A stretch of 64,000 nt of DNA from Farysia itapuensis (lineage: Eukaryota > Basidiomycota > Ustilaginomycetes > Ustilaginales > Ustilaginaceae). A program made the translations under genes and the position numbers. Each line of letters starts with the position of its first letter. The first letter of the stretch is position 1. The notes under the pieces were generated by a model. The model did no database searches. It was not told the origin of the DNA and was given only the letters and a program-made list of their open reading frames with translations. Of the stretch, positions 18,923-28,281 are shown piece after piece. Location: contig JALBYC010000020.1 of the NCBI GenBank assembly GCA_023212645.1, forward strand, positions 124,001-188,000, read 5' to 3'.

Positions 18923-19292
18923 CTGGACTTTGTCTATCCTCTTCTTTGATCTTCTGATCTCTGTCTTGCCATTATGTGGTATAGAAAGTGCCAAGGAGGT
19001 CGGGAAGAGTGAGGCAGAAGAACACAGCACTGCTTCTGGACTCTGTCTATCCTCTTTTCTACCTTCTGATCTCCTTCTCGCCATCAAGTGGCGCGGAGCG
19101 GGCTCAGAAGATTGGGAAGAGTGAGACAGTAGAAAAGAGCTAATCTTCTTGGCTGTCGACTTCGTCTGTCCTCTGCTTCTTCGCTATCTGGACTATGTCT
19201 ATCCTCTTCCTTTCTCTTCTGATCTCATTCTTGCCACCCGTGGTACAGAAAGAGCTTAGGGGAATGGAAAGAGTGAGGCAGGAGAAAAGAGC
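18923..19292 (+). repeat. Three degenerate ~105-bp direct repeats
   Basis: Copies lie at 18923-19028, 19036-19140 and 19188-19292. Each starts CTGGACTNTGTCTATCCTCT, has CTTCTGATCTC then CTTGCCA or CTCGCCA about 25-45 bp in, a GTGG core, and ends with GGGAAGAGTGAG (or GGAAAGAGTGAG) followed by CAG and AGC. Spacing is irregular, and the copies differ by many substitutions and small indels, so the duplication is old. There is no coding potential shared by the three. Confidence 0.7.
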
Positions 19293-19610
19293 AAGGAAAG
19301 CATTGGTAAGACCATGAAAAGTACAGACGCCGGAGTAGGAACAAAACTATGGGAGAGTGGAGGTGAACAGAGGAAAGCTCAAAAGTACAGAAGCACAAAA
19401 GACATGGTAGAAAGGAGCGAGAGAAGTATGATCAGTGCAACTCCTGCTACTGATTGTACGGATCTTCCCTCTCAATTCCCTTGGAGCTCCTGCTTCGATC
19501 GTTATCTTTCTCGGACCCCTGCTCCTTGTGGCTTTTCCCGTTTCTGTCTCTATGTTGCGTTCCCTTTCGTCCTCTTCCCTGGCTTGTCACTGCCTTGCAC
19601 TCTGTGCCGC

Positions 19611-19870
19611 CTTCGTTGATGCTAGCTCACTACCGCCTTCGTTGATGCTGGCTCACTACCGCCTTCGTTGATGCTGGCTCACTACCGCCTTCGTTGATGC
19701 TGGCTCACTACCGCCTTCGTTGATGCTGGCTCACTACCGCCTTCGTTGCTGCTGGCAGTGTGCCGCCTTCGTCGCTGCTGGCAGTGTGCCGCCTTCGTCG
19801 CTGCTGGCAGTGTGCCGCCTTCGTCGCTGCTGGCAGTGTGCCGCCTCTGTTGCTGCTGGCTCTCTGTCAT
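19611..19870 (+). repeat. 26-bp tandem array (minisatellite), two variant blocks
   Basis: Ten head-to-tail units of exactly 26 bp. Units 1-5 (19611-19740) share CTTCGTTGATGCT followed by (A/G)GCTCACTACCGC; only the first differs by one base. Units 6-9 (19741-19844) read CTTCGT(T/C)GCTGCT followed by GGCAGTGTGCCGC. Unit 10 (19845-19870) is degenerate. Because 26 is not a multiple of three, all forward frames are open through it, which explains several overlapping spurious ORFs. Confidence 0.95.
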
Positions 19871-19917
19871 TTTGGCCGCTTTTCCCTCTCTTGCCAACTA
19901 TTCCGCTGCTTCGTCTC

Positions 19918-20062
19918 CACCGCCTTCGATGCTGCTTCGTCTCTCAACTGCGTTACTACTTCGTGTTCGTCAACTCGGTCGCTACTTCGTCTCTATCAAC
20001 TTCGTCGCTGCTCCGTCTCTGCCAATTTCGTCGCTGCTTTTCTCTGCCGCTATCCTGTTGCG
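19918..20062 (+). repeat. Degenerate continuation of the 26-bp array
   Basis: A 26-bp rhythm persists: units such as AACTGCGTTACTACTTCG..., AACTCGGTCGCTACTTCG..., AACTTCGTCGCTGCTCCG... and AATTTCGTCGCTGCTTTT... begin at about 19946, 19972, 19998 and 20024. They resemble the core (CTTCGTCGCTGCT) but have diverged from one another, suggesting an older, no longer homogenised flank. Confidence 0.6.
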
Positions 20063-20281
20063 TCCGACGTTTCCATTTTGTTCGCCCAGCCTCGCCTCAG
20101 ATGACCCTCAACAGTTCCGTACCTTCGTCGTCGCGATCAGTTTTTCTTGTTCATCGTTGTAGCTTTTGGTGGAATGCAATTAGTAGCGCTTTGAGAATCT
20201 GGCCTGATCTGAGAAAAAGGTGAGGATCGGCGATGCGGGTAGCCAGCTGAATCTGACATGTTATGTTAGGCCGCGGCTATA

Positions 20282-20396
20282 AACCGCTGCTTTGCCTCTG
20301 CTTTGCCTCTGCTTTTGCGCTGCTTGGGTTGACCCAAAGCAGCGGAAAGGTACTCTGTTTCGTGGCATCGTGCTTTTCCGCTGCTTTGGGTCAACC
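20282..20396. repeat. Inverted AAAGCAGCGG cluster with a 24-bp-stem hairpin, right end
   Basis: CCGCTGCTTTGCC-type motifs (20284-20325) are the reverse complement of the left-end cluster. A strong inverted repeat follows: arm 20327-20350 (starts GGTTGACCCAAAGCAG) pairs with arm 20373-20396 (ends TGCTTTGGGTCAACC) with 2 mismatches in 24 and a 22-nt loop. It ends 83 bp upstream of the Tap42 start codon. Confidence 0.75.
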
Positions 20397-20479
20397 TGCG
20401 TTTTCATTGTGAAATAAAGTTTTTGGACAGATTCGCAGCCTGTCAATGTACATGTTGGTTACTACCATACCCTCAAGCA

Positions 20480-21805
20480 ATGTCGAGCTCAACGCTCAAT
20501 GATCTCATCGCAGCCGTCTTCCTGCAGGCATCAGATCCACCACCCCCACCACCTCCTCCTTCAAACGACGATCGAAACGCTTCTTCATCGTCCAACGTAG
20601 TGCGCGCAGATGCGGCCGTAGACACGTTGGCGTTGCTCGCCAGAGCGCAGAGGTTAGCAGACTCGGTCGGCGTCATCTCGTCCAACGACACTCTGCGCGA
20701 TATCTCCACCTCGTCGCTGCGCACGCTGTTCTTGCCGTCATTGCGGGCGGAGCTGGAACAGAGTGTGCGGACAGGCACGGATCGAGCGGCTCGCGCTGAC
20801 CGTCTTCGCACATCCCAATCCTACGCACGTCGCTTTCTCGCAACCACACTCGCACTCGCCATCGTACCCGCATCCACACGCTCCCTCCTCAAATACCAGC
20901 TCGCAGCAGTACATGATTCTACAGGGCTTGAAACGCTTACCGCGGAACTTAGCTCGACCTCGGCCGTCACATCGCCGCCGCCGCATACGCGTGAAGTCAA
21001 AATCGCCCTCTTTCGCCTCGAACGCGCGCTCAAAATGTCGCTCGACCAGTATCGAACAGCCTACCGCGCCAAAAACAAGCACATGGCGGGGGGAATGATC
21101 CCGACAGATGCGTACTACGATGTGTTGCTGGGCAAAAGTGGAACGACCAACGGCGGCGGCGGCGGTGGTGGTGGTGGTGATTCGGACGAGGAAGATGAGG
21201 ATGACGACGTGGAGAAGGAGGGGGAAGCGGAGGGTGCGCCCGGTGGGATTTCCTCTGTGCGGCAGTACCTTCTAGCTTTGCTCAACTTGCACGTGGTGAG
21301 GGCGGCGGGGTTGGTGCAATCTACGGTGCAAGAGCTGGAGTTACTGCGGACGATGCCTGCTGAGCCGACCGCGGGTGGTGCCGGATCTGGGACGCGCGAG
21401 ACGGACGCAGAATGGCGGCTCGACACCTCCCTTTCTTCCTCCGGCACTGCTACCGGCCCGCTAATGGGGCCACAGGGGAAAGTCCTACGCCCCTTTACCA
21501 TCACCGCAGACAAGACCCGCACCGAGATTGCAAGCGAGGTGTTCCGCCCCGGCTACCGCCTGCCGACAATGACGATTGACGAGTACCTCGCCGAAGAGCA
21601 GCGCAGAGGCAACATCATCCAAGGCGGAGGCCAGGCGTCCTACGACGCGCCCACCACCACCGAACAGCGTGCCCACCGCAGCCAAATGGACGGAACATCC
21701 GACGCCCTCACCGCCGAAGAAGAACAGCGTCAGCACGATCTCTACTGGGACGAATTCAAGGAACACAACCGTCGAGGCGCTGGCAACACCATGAACCGAG
21801 GCTGA
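20480..21805 (+). CDS. TAP42: TAP42/alpha-4 family, regulator of PP2A-type phosphatases
   Basis: The 441-residue protein matches the TAP42-like family, which binds type 2A phosphatase catalytic subunits downstream of TOR in the cytosol. Evidence: an all-helical N-terminal half with TREVKIALFRLERALKMSLD (PP2A-binding helix region), and the conserved C-terminal part reading KVLRPFTITADKTRTEI, SEVFRPGYRLPTMTIDEYL and DLYWDEFKEHNRRGAGN. Low-complexity inserts (poly-Pro at 22-30, a poly-Gly run then an acidic stretch near 220-250) lengthen it beyond yeast Tap42 (366 residues). The start is the ATG at 20480; the longer frame begins at a TTG. It converges with the next gene, 50 bp between stops. Confidence 0.88.
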   Translation: MSSSTLNDLIAAVFLQASDPPPPPPPPSNDDRNASSSSNVVRADAAVDTLALLARAQRLADSVGVISSNDTLRDISTSSLRTLFLPSLRAELEQSVRTGTDRAARADRLRTSQSYARRFLATTLALAIVPASTRSLLKYQLAAVHDSTGLETLTAELSSTSAVTSPPPHTREVKIALFRLERALKMSLDQYRTAYRAKNKHMAGGMIPTDAYYDVLLGKSGTTNGGGGGGGGGDSDEEDEDDDVEKEGEAEGAPGGISSVRQYLLALLNLHVVRAAGLVQSTVQELELLRTMPAEPTAGGAGSGTRETDAEWRLDTSLSSSGTATGPLMGPQGKVLRPFTITADKTRTEIASEVFRPGYRLPTMTIDEYLAEEQRRGNIIQGGGQASYDAPTTTEQRAHRSQMDGTSDALTAEEEQRQHDLYWDEFKEHNRRGAGNTMNRG

Positions 21806-21855
21806 CCCATAACGCACACACTGCTTAAGTAAAAAGAACAAGCCAGGGGTTATTT

Positions 21856-24024
21856 CTATTGTACCCGAGGAGGAGGAGTGTGGGAAGCGATGTGGTGGAT
21901 AAGGCCCTGGACCTGGGCGCAAGACTGTGCGTCGGAGCGTTGCTGAAAGACGCGAGAGAAGGCCAGAAGTAAAGGCACAAGACGGGGATCGTCCCGGGTG
22001 AAGCGGTCGCAAACCACTCGGACCAACTTCCACAGCGTCGGCGTGTCAATCAACTGCTCGTGTCTGGCTAGAAGACGGACAAAGAGCGTCAGCGTCTCCC
22101 ACGTCGGTTGCAACTGCGGGAACGTGAGGTGCAAGTGCGAGTAGTGCGCCAAGAACAGCATCAACAGGCGTGTACGCGACGCCCGTCCACGACCGCTCTC
22201 GCTCGCCTCCGCACCACCACCGCCAGTGTCCACCCGCATCTTTTGAGCAGATAAGAGCAAGGTGTGCACAATACTCGCCGGTGTCAGCTTGTGCCCGCTG
22301 TTAGTCGGCGGTGTCGAGCCTTGCGAGCGTGCAATCAACTTGGCCGCGATTCCAAACGTGAACTGCAAGTGTCCGGTTTCAACTCCGCAACGTAGAATGG
22401 CGTATTGAGTGCGGCGATGCAAGTCGTGAATTGTCGAGTTTAGCGGCGAAGTGCGCAGAAAGGCCAGGTCGGAACGGATAGCGTCCCACCGACGCGCCGA
22501 CGCATGCGAGAGTATGCGCGATGAAATCGTGTCCACCGTCACACCACCGAGATGCGGCACCGTCGTCAAATCCTGCAGGATACGCTGGCCGACGTGGCTG
22601 CTGCGGCCTAGAGGTTGCTGCTCAGGCGCGACAGAGAGTGGTGCATGCCCGTACTTTTGCATCAGACTGTCGTACATGCCCTTGCTTCGTTGCTCCATCG
22701 ACAGACTCTTGACGATCTTAAACGCAGCCGCGCCTCCGGCCAATTTCTGCGAGCATAGCAGGCTGACGATCTTTTCCAGCACGTGCGTGTCGAGAACAGC
22801 AGGTGCTGGCGGCTCGTTGGCCCGGCAGCGCCAGAACTCGGTCACTTTGTTGCGCCAGGTTTCAGCAGGCACACCCATAAGCTCCAGCTGGGATCGTCGC
22901 TGTGCTGTCCGAAAGAGACGCACGACTTGTGCATGTGACGACGTGTAGCAGAGCATCTTGAGGACGTAGGCTGTCACTTTACCGTCCACGATCGTTCCCC
23001 TAAGCAAGAGAATGCATATACTCCTGGTCAGTTCGTGCAGAGTAGAACGAGCTTGGATCCACTTGAGCGACTGAGCGCGCTGAGCGGGGTGGCTTGACGA
23101 TAAGCGGAAGCACGGTTCGAGAGTCTCACCCAGTTTCTGATCAGCGACCAGGTTGCGCATGAGAAAGCGCGCTTGAGACGGCTTGAGGCGCACATCGGTC
23201 GCCATTATCGCCACACGGCGGAAGAATCCTGCTGACTGCATGTATACGCAGCACTTGTACAGAGTCTTTGCCTGTAAGTTGCACATGGGTGCGCGAGTGG
23301 GACCGGGTGGAGCACTGTAGGCGGTTTCGGAAGCTCGCAGCCAGGAGAGGTACAGATCCCATATCAAAGTGGCAGGCTGCTTGAGCTCGATACTATCAGT
23401 GAGTACGAGACAGGCTAGTTGCTCACGTTTCCCGCTATTCAGCTCACCGGCCATCGCGCCCAACAGAGCGGTCATTGAATGCTCGCCGGATCGAACCAAG
23501 GTACGAGTAGACTGTAGAAAGTCGCTCTTGACTGCTGGATCCATGGTGTCCAGGTAGAGCGGTGCGTATTGGATCTTGCGTTTGTTTTTGGCAAGTTCAG
23601 GCTCATGTTCCGGTATTGTTGATGTGAAGAACTCGTCTTGGTGAGTGATTCGTGGTCGAGAGGGTGGTATTGGCGGTAAGTCGAGCTGTGGGAATGAAGC
23701 GGGAGCATAGAGAGGTAGGTCGGCGGCTCGGGACGCTCTTTTGCGATATGAGCTACTGCTTTGTGGGCTGGCAGTCGGTGCTGGCCAGAAGGAGGGCGAG
23801 GTATGATCAGGCGAGAAGTCCTGCTGGACATCGTGGAACGAGTATTCCAACGGCAATTCGGAGGCCTTGGCCAGTCGAGCACTTGTACAAAAGCAGCGCG
23901 AAGGTCCAGCAGCGGCGCTTCTGACGTGTGGCGCATGTGATGCTGGATGAAGCGCATCTCTGGCCGCTCGAGAACCCCTGGCTACGCTCGCCAGAATGGG
24001 TCGAAGGGCAATGGCGCAAGACAT
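21856..24024 (-). CDS. Unrecognised protein, probably mitochondrial, helical-repeat-like
   Basis: I do not recognise this 722-residue protein. The first ~50 residues are rich in Arg, Ala and Ser without acids apart from one Asp (MSCAIALRPILASVARGSRA), which suggests a mitochondrial presequence. The rest is mainly alpha-helical with pairs of helices (KTLYKCCVYMQSAGFFRRVA; VTAYVLKMLCYTSSHAQVVR), reminiscent of pentatricopeptide-type proteins that act on organellar RNA, but I see no clean 35-residue period. There are no membrane segments. ATG at 24024 is well placed. Function should be left as unknown. Confidence 0.7.
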   Translation of the reverse strand: MSCAIALRPILASVARGSRAARDALHPASHAPHVRSAAAGPSRCFCTSARLAKASELPLEYSFHDVQQDFSPDHTSPSFWPAPTASPQSSSSYRKRASRAADLPLYAPASFPQLDLPPIPPSRPRITHQDEFFTSTIPEHEPELAKNKRKIQYAPLYLDTMDPAVKSDFLQSTRTLVRSGEHSMTALLGAMAGELNSGKREQLACLVLTDSIELKQPATLIWDLYLSWLRASETAYSAPPGPTRAPMCNLQAKTLYKCCVYMQSAGFFRRVAIMATDVRLKPSQARFLMRNLVADQKLGETLEPCFRLSSSHPAQRAQSLKWIQARSTLHELTRSICILLLRGTIVDGKVTAYVLKMLCYTSSHAQVVRLFRTAQRRSQLELMGVPAETWRNKVTEFWRCRANEPPAPAVLDTHVLEKIVSLLCSQKLAGGAAAFKIVKSLSMEQRSKGMYDSLMQKYGHAPLSVAPEQQPLGRSSHVGQRILQDLTTVPHLGGVTVDTISSRILSHASARRWDAIRSDLAFLRTSPLNSTIHDLHRRTQYAILRCGVETGHLQFTFGIAAKLIARSQGSTPPTNSGHKLTPASIVHTLLLSAQKMRVDTGGGGAEASESGRGRASRTRLLMLFLAHYSHLHLTFPQLQPTWETLTLFVRLLARHEQLIDTPTLWKLVRVVCDRFTRDDPRLVPLLLAFSRVFQQRSDAQSCAQVQGLIHHIASHTPPPRVQ

Positions 24025-24499
24025 GCCGATCCCATTTCCCGTGAGCTTCTCCCCCCCTCCTTTTGCTCGCGCCTACTTGGCCCTATCTACTAGCGATCGG
24101 ATTCCGAATGTTCCTGTCTCAGCGCGAAGCGAGCATTGCCCTTGTTGTTCTGCTGTGAGAGTGCTGTGTGATCAGTGCAGGCATGTGGGTTACCTTGACT
24201 TCAACACTTCGGAACTCGGGAGTACTGAAAGGCCAAATAGTGTTTCGTGCGAGAATATTCCCAGAACGAATCTGTGTATCACGAACTCGGATCCGAATCT
24301 GGAAAATCATTGCCGCAGCAAGTGGAATTGGAAGCCTTGAAGCTGGCTGCTACCGCCCAATCCTCGCTTCTGACCACACCACTCGACCTTTAAACTTCCT
24401 TTCAATCCACGCAAGAGGTGATAGGTAGGCCGATTCTCCCCCTTTCTCTCAACACTTTTCCCCTCCTTCAACAAAACCAAAAACCAAACATCAGTCAAA
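24025..24499. promoter_or_regulatory. Divergent upstream region of the mitochondrial protein gene and ribosomal P0
   Basis: The 475-bp region lacks a recognisable gene. A pyrimidine-rich stretch (24433-24472, tctccccctttctctc and following) just before the P0 start codon is typical of fungal ribosomal-protein promoters. The leader ends tcagtcaaaATG, a good initiation context. Confidence 0.5.
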
Positions 24500-25441
24500 A
24501 TGGGTGGAATGCCACGAGCTACCAAGGAGGCTTGGTTCGACAAGCTCACCGAGCTGCTTGCCAAGTACCCCTCGATCTTTATCGTCAACATTGACAATGT
24601 GTCGTCGCAGCAGATGCACCAGATCCGACAGTCTCTGCGCGGTAAGGGTGTTGTGTTGATGGGCAAGAACACCATGGCCCGACGAGCTCTCCGCATGCTC
24701 ATGGGTGACAACCCAGACTACGAACGACTGCTTCCCCACCTCAAGGGAAACATTGGCTTCGTCTTCACCTCGGGTGACCTCAAGGATGTGCGAACTTCGA
24801 TCTTGACCAACCGAGTTGCAGCTCCTGCCCGTGCTGGTGCCTACGCTCCTCAGGACATTTTCGTCCAGGCTGGTAACACTGGTATGGAGCCCGGTAAGAC
24901 GTCTTTCTTCCAGGCCCTTGGTGTGCCGACCAAGATTGCTCGTGGTACGATTGAAATCGTCTCGGACGTCAAGGTCGTCGTTGCCGGCTCGCGTGTCGGT
25001 ACTTCGGAAGCTGCTCTGCTCAACATGCTCAACATCTCGCCCTTTACCTACGGCATGTCGGTCGTTCAGATCTACGACCAGGGTCAGTGCTTTGACTCCA
25101 ACGTACTCGACGTCTCCGAGGACGTGCTTGTCGACCGATTCCTTCTGGGTATCAAGCAGGTCGCCTGCATCTCGCTCGCACTCAACTACCCCTCCATCGC
25201 CTCCATCATGCACGTCCTCGTCAACGGTTACAAGAACCTGATCGCCGTATCCCTCGCCACCGACTACGAGTTCGAAGGCTCCGCAAAGGCCAAAGAGTAT
25301 CTCGCTAACCCCGAGGCTTTCGCAGCAGCTGCCCCCGTCGCTGCCGCTGAGACTTCCGCCGCTCCCGAGGCAAAGGCAGAGGAGAAGGAGGAGGAGAAGG
25401 AGGAATCCGACGACGACATGGGCTTCGGTCTCTTCGACTAA
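24500..25441 (+). CDS. RPP0: 60S acidic ribosomal protein P0
   Basis: The 313-residue protein is the stalk base of the large ribosomal subunit, binding 25S rRNA and two P1/P2 dimers. It shows the L10-like N-terminal domain ([30 protein letters not shown]), the insertion domain ([20 protein letters not shown]) and the Ala-rich hinge followed by an acidic end. The C-terminus reads [12 protein letters not shown], the signature bound by elongation factors. The length is normal and there is no intron in the coding frame, with strong codon bias (for example CGA for Arg and GTC for Val), in keeping with high expression. Confidence 0.98.
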   Translation: MGGMPRATKEAWFDKLTELLAKYPSIFIVNIDNVSSQQMHQIRQSLRGKGVVLMGKNTMARRALRMLMGDNPDYERLLPHLKGNIGFVFTSGDLKDVRTSILTNRVAAPARAGAYAPQDIFVQAGNTGMEPGKTSFFQALGVPTKIARGTIEIVSDVKVVVAGSRVGTSEAALLNMLNISPFTYGMSVVQIYDQGQCFDSNVLDVSEDVLVDRFLLGIKQVACISLALNYPSIASIMHVLVNGYKNLIAVSLATDYEFEGSAKAKEYLANPEAFAAAAPVAAAETSAAPEAKAEEKEEEKEESDDDMGFGLFD

Positions 25442-25569
25442 ATACAAACTCCCCCCTTTACCTCACCTTCATCCACTTTTTCGTTGGCGTTCAATTTCAA
25501 TCGCATTGTGCCCCTTCGAGATCTTTTTACTCTGTCTGTGTTGGTTTCAATCGGAACAGTGTTGGTTTC

Positions 25570-27756
25570 TTAAGTTGTGATGCGGAAGGCAGATGATTCG
25601 GCATTGTAGCAGTCGCGACACCTGACTTCGCCCGTCGAGGTGACTTTAGCTCCACTGTCTAGCTTCTTGCCGCACACGGCAGGCGCCTTCTTAGCCCCGA
25701 TGTAGATCGAGACGGGAGTGGAAGCAACAGGCGTGCCGCGGCAGATGAGACATGCCTTGTGCCACTGCGTGTTGCGTGGCCCAAGGACAGACTCGAGTGC
25801 CGAGACTTTAGTTCCGCAGAAGGCGCAAGCCTGCATCCCACCGTAGCGAGTGCCCAAGCCCGTACTTGTACCCGAAGTGGAGACCAGATCGACGTTGGAG
25901 GCGGCAGAGAGGGCGGAGAGGCGAGAAAAGATGCCTGCGGCCGGATTGACGCCGCTGGCAGAAGGGCTCGGCCGCGAGGAGAGGACTGCAGAGCTTGCAG
26001 GTGGTGCAGCGCCGGCGGTAGGCTGGAAACGTCGCATGACGGGACTTTTCTCCGCTGAGGTAGCAATGGGACTCTGGTCTGGGGCGCGAGGAGCTGATTG
26101 TGCAGGCGCAACAGGACTCGGCTTCAGCTCTCGCTGATGTGTCGCATGGCTGCGAGAAGATGGCGGGGTTACGGGGGTGGACTGATGTCGCTTGTCCTCC
26201 TCGAGCGCATTACCAGACGGTTGCGGATGTACCACTTGCCTTCGGATGAGTGGAGAGCATCGAGGATGGGCGAACGCAGACCCCAAACTGCCACCCGAAG
26301 CTGCAGAGTCACCCTCGAGTCGTACGAAGGGGGCATTACCATCGATGGGTTGTTGACAGATACTGCAGCGAAAGCACTCTGCGTGCAGTGTGATGCCGCC
26401 AGTCAAGGTGACCATCATCGCTTCCTCGTTCTTGGTGGCTTCTGGCCGCTCGAACGGAAGCAAATTGCACGCACTGCACCGAGGGGTGATTCGCGTCGAC
26501 CCTGCTTCGTCTATCTTGGTCGTCCGTTCTTCGAGTTTCTGTCCTTCTGCAACGTGTGACGAGGATCGTGTTATGGGTGAGACTGGCACTCGTTTTGCGG
26601 GGCTGACACTTCGGCTACGTGAGTCTTTACGGATCAGGCGATTGTCACCATCGCCCTCGTTTGTCGCAAAAGTCGAATGGAAAGCAGCAAGGTTGAGGCC
26701 TCCGTTGAACTGGGCTGTGAGCGGACGTGGTTTAGGAGGACTCCCGCTCAGACTACCGCTTCTCGTCATGCCAAGTTTGGGCGGCGAGTGCGACACATGG
26801 TTCGGGAACAAATACATGCCTTTGGTGGGGCTAGTGGATCTCGATATACTGCTAGACAAGGGAGCCGAGGTCTGTGCCGGAGGTTTAGGAGTTGACGAGA
26901 CCGACTGTTTGCCCAATCGTGTGGTCAGCTCGGCAATGGTTGCGCCCATGGGTCCAGAGTTGGCACCTGCGACTCTGGTCAGTCTGCGCAGCTCATCTCT
27001 CTCGAGCGCTTTGGGTGGTGAGGTCGAGCATCGTGATTTTGGCTTGCCAAAACAGTCTTCGCAGCAAGGCTCTCCATCCATACCAAGCATGATGTCTATT
27101 CCATCCTTGTCGCTCTTGTTGCATCGTGTACACTTCCAGCACTTTCCATGCCAGAGTCCAGCCGTCGCTTTGACGTACTTACCCTCATCTTTGGTCGAGC
27201 CGAGAACATCGCGGTTACATGCCTTGCATTTGCCGAGACTGTACCGTTGGGCGTAGCAATCGCGACAATAGTAGGAAGAATCTCTTTGCTGCAAGGATGC
27301 AGGTGCGGCATACAGGGTTGAGTCGCGTGCAAAGACAGAACTGCAGCCAGCACATGCCCACTTGTTGCGACTTTCGGCTGGGTCTATGAGGGAGCCACAC
27401 ACTTTTGACAGGCCTCCATCTGATCCCTGAATGATGGGAGCAGAGTAGTCCTGACTAGCTGGACGAAGGCTTTGCTTGTCGGCAGCCTTAAAACCACAGA
27501 CTTTGCTCTGCGGCTCTGCGGAGGAAACAGGGGGGACTCCGAGACCAAGAGAAGGTCCGAGATTACTTTGCTTTGGAGAGCTGTGCCCTACGTCCCTTGA
27601 CTGTAGGCTACTTGAAACATAGCGGCTCGCCCAATGATCTACTTTGGGCGAGGCACGAGTCGATGTATGCTCACATTTGCGGCAGGTGATTTGGACATCT
27701 TGATCTCCGCATTGGAGGCAGGCAGCTTGACGAGACGACGTGGCGAGCACTGCCAT
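25570..27756 (-). CDS. LIM-domain protein (three zinc-binding LIM-like modules)
   Basis: The 728-residue protein starts with a small zinc-ribbon-like pair (CLQCGDQDVQITCRKC). A first LIM double finger follows near residues 130-245 (CAGCSSVFARD, YYCRDCYAQR, CKACNRDVLG, LWHGKCWKCTRCNK, CCEDCFGK). A Ser/Pro-rich linker with SPTK/SPPK sites leads to a second LIM-like module (CSACNLLPFERPE, LHAECFRCSICQQPI) and a third at the C-terminus (CAFCGTKVSALESV, WHKACLICRG, CGKKLDSG, CRDCYN). LIM modules mediate protein contacts at actin structures or in Rho signalling; fungal relatives include paxillin-like Pxl1 and Lrg1, but there is no RhoGAP domain here. The start is the ATG at 27756. Confidence 0.8.
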   Translation of the reverse strand: MAVLATSSRQAACLQCGDQDVQITCRKCEHTSTRASPKVDHWASRYVSSSLQSRDVGHSSPKQSNLGPSLGLGVPPVSSAEPQSKVCGFKAADKQSLRPASQDYSAPIIQGSDGGLSKVCGSLIDPAESRNKWACAGCSSVFARDSTLYAAPASLQQRDSSYYCRDCYAQRYSLGKCKACNRDVLGSTKDEGKYVKATAGLWHGKCWKCTRCNKSDKDGIDIMLGMDGEPCCEDCFGKPKSRCSTSPPKALERDELRRLTRVAGANSGPMGATIAELTTRLGKQSVSSTPKPPAQTSAPLSSSISRSTSPTKGMYLFPNHVSHSPPKLGMTRSGSLSGSPPKPRPLTAQFNGGLNLAAFHSTFATNEGDGDNRLIRKDSRSRSVSPAKRVPVSPITRSSSHVAEGQKLEERTTKIDEAGSTRITPRCSACNLLPFERPEATKNEEAMMVTLTGGITLHAECFRCSICQQPIDGNAPFVRLEGDSAASGGSLGSAFAHPRCSPLIRRQVVHPQPSGNALEEDKRHQSTPVTPPSSRSHATHQRELKPSPVAPAQSAPRAPDQSPIATSAEKSPVMRRFQPTAGAAPPASSAVLSSRPSPSASGVNPAAGIFSRLSALSAASNVDLVSTSGTSTGLGTRYGGMQACAFCGTKVSALESVLGPRNTQWHKACLICRGTPVASTPVSIYIGAKKAPAVCGKKLDSGAKVTSTGEVRCRDCYNAESSAFRITT

Positions 27757-28281
27757 GCTACCAAAGTGATGGTCAAGAAGCAAGGTCACACCCTCCCCCC
27801 TATTGGCTATAATCACAATTTCACATTTCTGATGTGACATTTGACAGAACAACATCCGCACGTCATTTACGTGTCACCAACGCGCCGCTTCACATGATCA
27901 GAACGACAAGATTAAGCTCTTGCAGATGTCATGTAAGCGCAAACAAACTCAACCTTTGATGTTTCACAGTGCAAGCAGTCCCGATATTTTCGGCAAATAA
28001 ATGTCGTTCAATATGGCTGGGTCGGTAGCTCAAGAGGCAAGTCGCCCCTGTCCCGTGTATTCCGAGCGTGCAACCATCTTGGACCCTGTTTGATGTCAAA
28101 CCAGATACCCCGCAATTCGTCCTAACGTGCTAACCCGTGCCCGTGTCCCCAGCTGACCCTGACCCGAATTTTTACCAAACGCAAATCGGCTAAGAGGGAC
28201 ACAGCACAATGCGAGATTTAGCCTATATATGTGCCAGGGTTGAGCAGTGTCTGCATCAACCCCACACTGCCCTCTATCATC
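27757..28281. promoter_or_regulatory. Divergent upstream region of the LIM protein and the VAO-type oxidase
   Basis: No gene is seen in these 525 bp. A TATA-like TATATAT at 28224-28230 lies 52 bp before the oxidase ATG. A segment near 28018 (ggtcggtagctcaagagg) resembles a tRNA D-arm but lacks a matching T-arm. Confidence 0.5.

Larger units (their letters stand above)
18186..20479. other. Gene-free, repeat-bearing block of about 2.3 kb
   Basis: This is the largest stretch without a gene. It contains an AAAGCAGCGG-rich segment at each end in opposite orientation, a duplicated GACTCTGTGAC near 18496 and 18517, three ~105-bp degenerate repeats and a 26-bp tandem array. The decamer TTGTTAGGCC/TATGTTAGGCC occurs near both ends (18410 and 20264) in the same orientation. 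Open frames across the array are by-products of the repeat. I see no transposase, reverse transcriptase or RNA gene. It may be a decayed non-autonomous element or an intergenic expansion. Confidence 0.55.

Noticed and set aside
19720..20223. Cys/Leu-rich ORFs across the 26-bp array
   Set aside because: All three forward frames are open because of the repeat; no start context, conservation or signal.
18186..20479. CRISPR array or autonomous transposon
   Set aside because: The repeats are contiguous without spacers, the genome is eukaryotic, and no transposase or polymerase frame is present.
28012..28095. tRNA-like D-arm (ggtcggtagctcaagagg)
   Set aside because: I could not find a pairing acceptor stem or a T-arm with GGTTCRA; it does not fold as a tRNA by eye.
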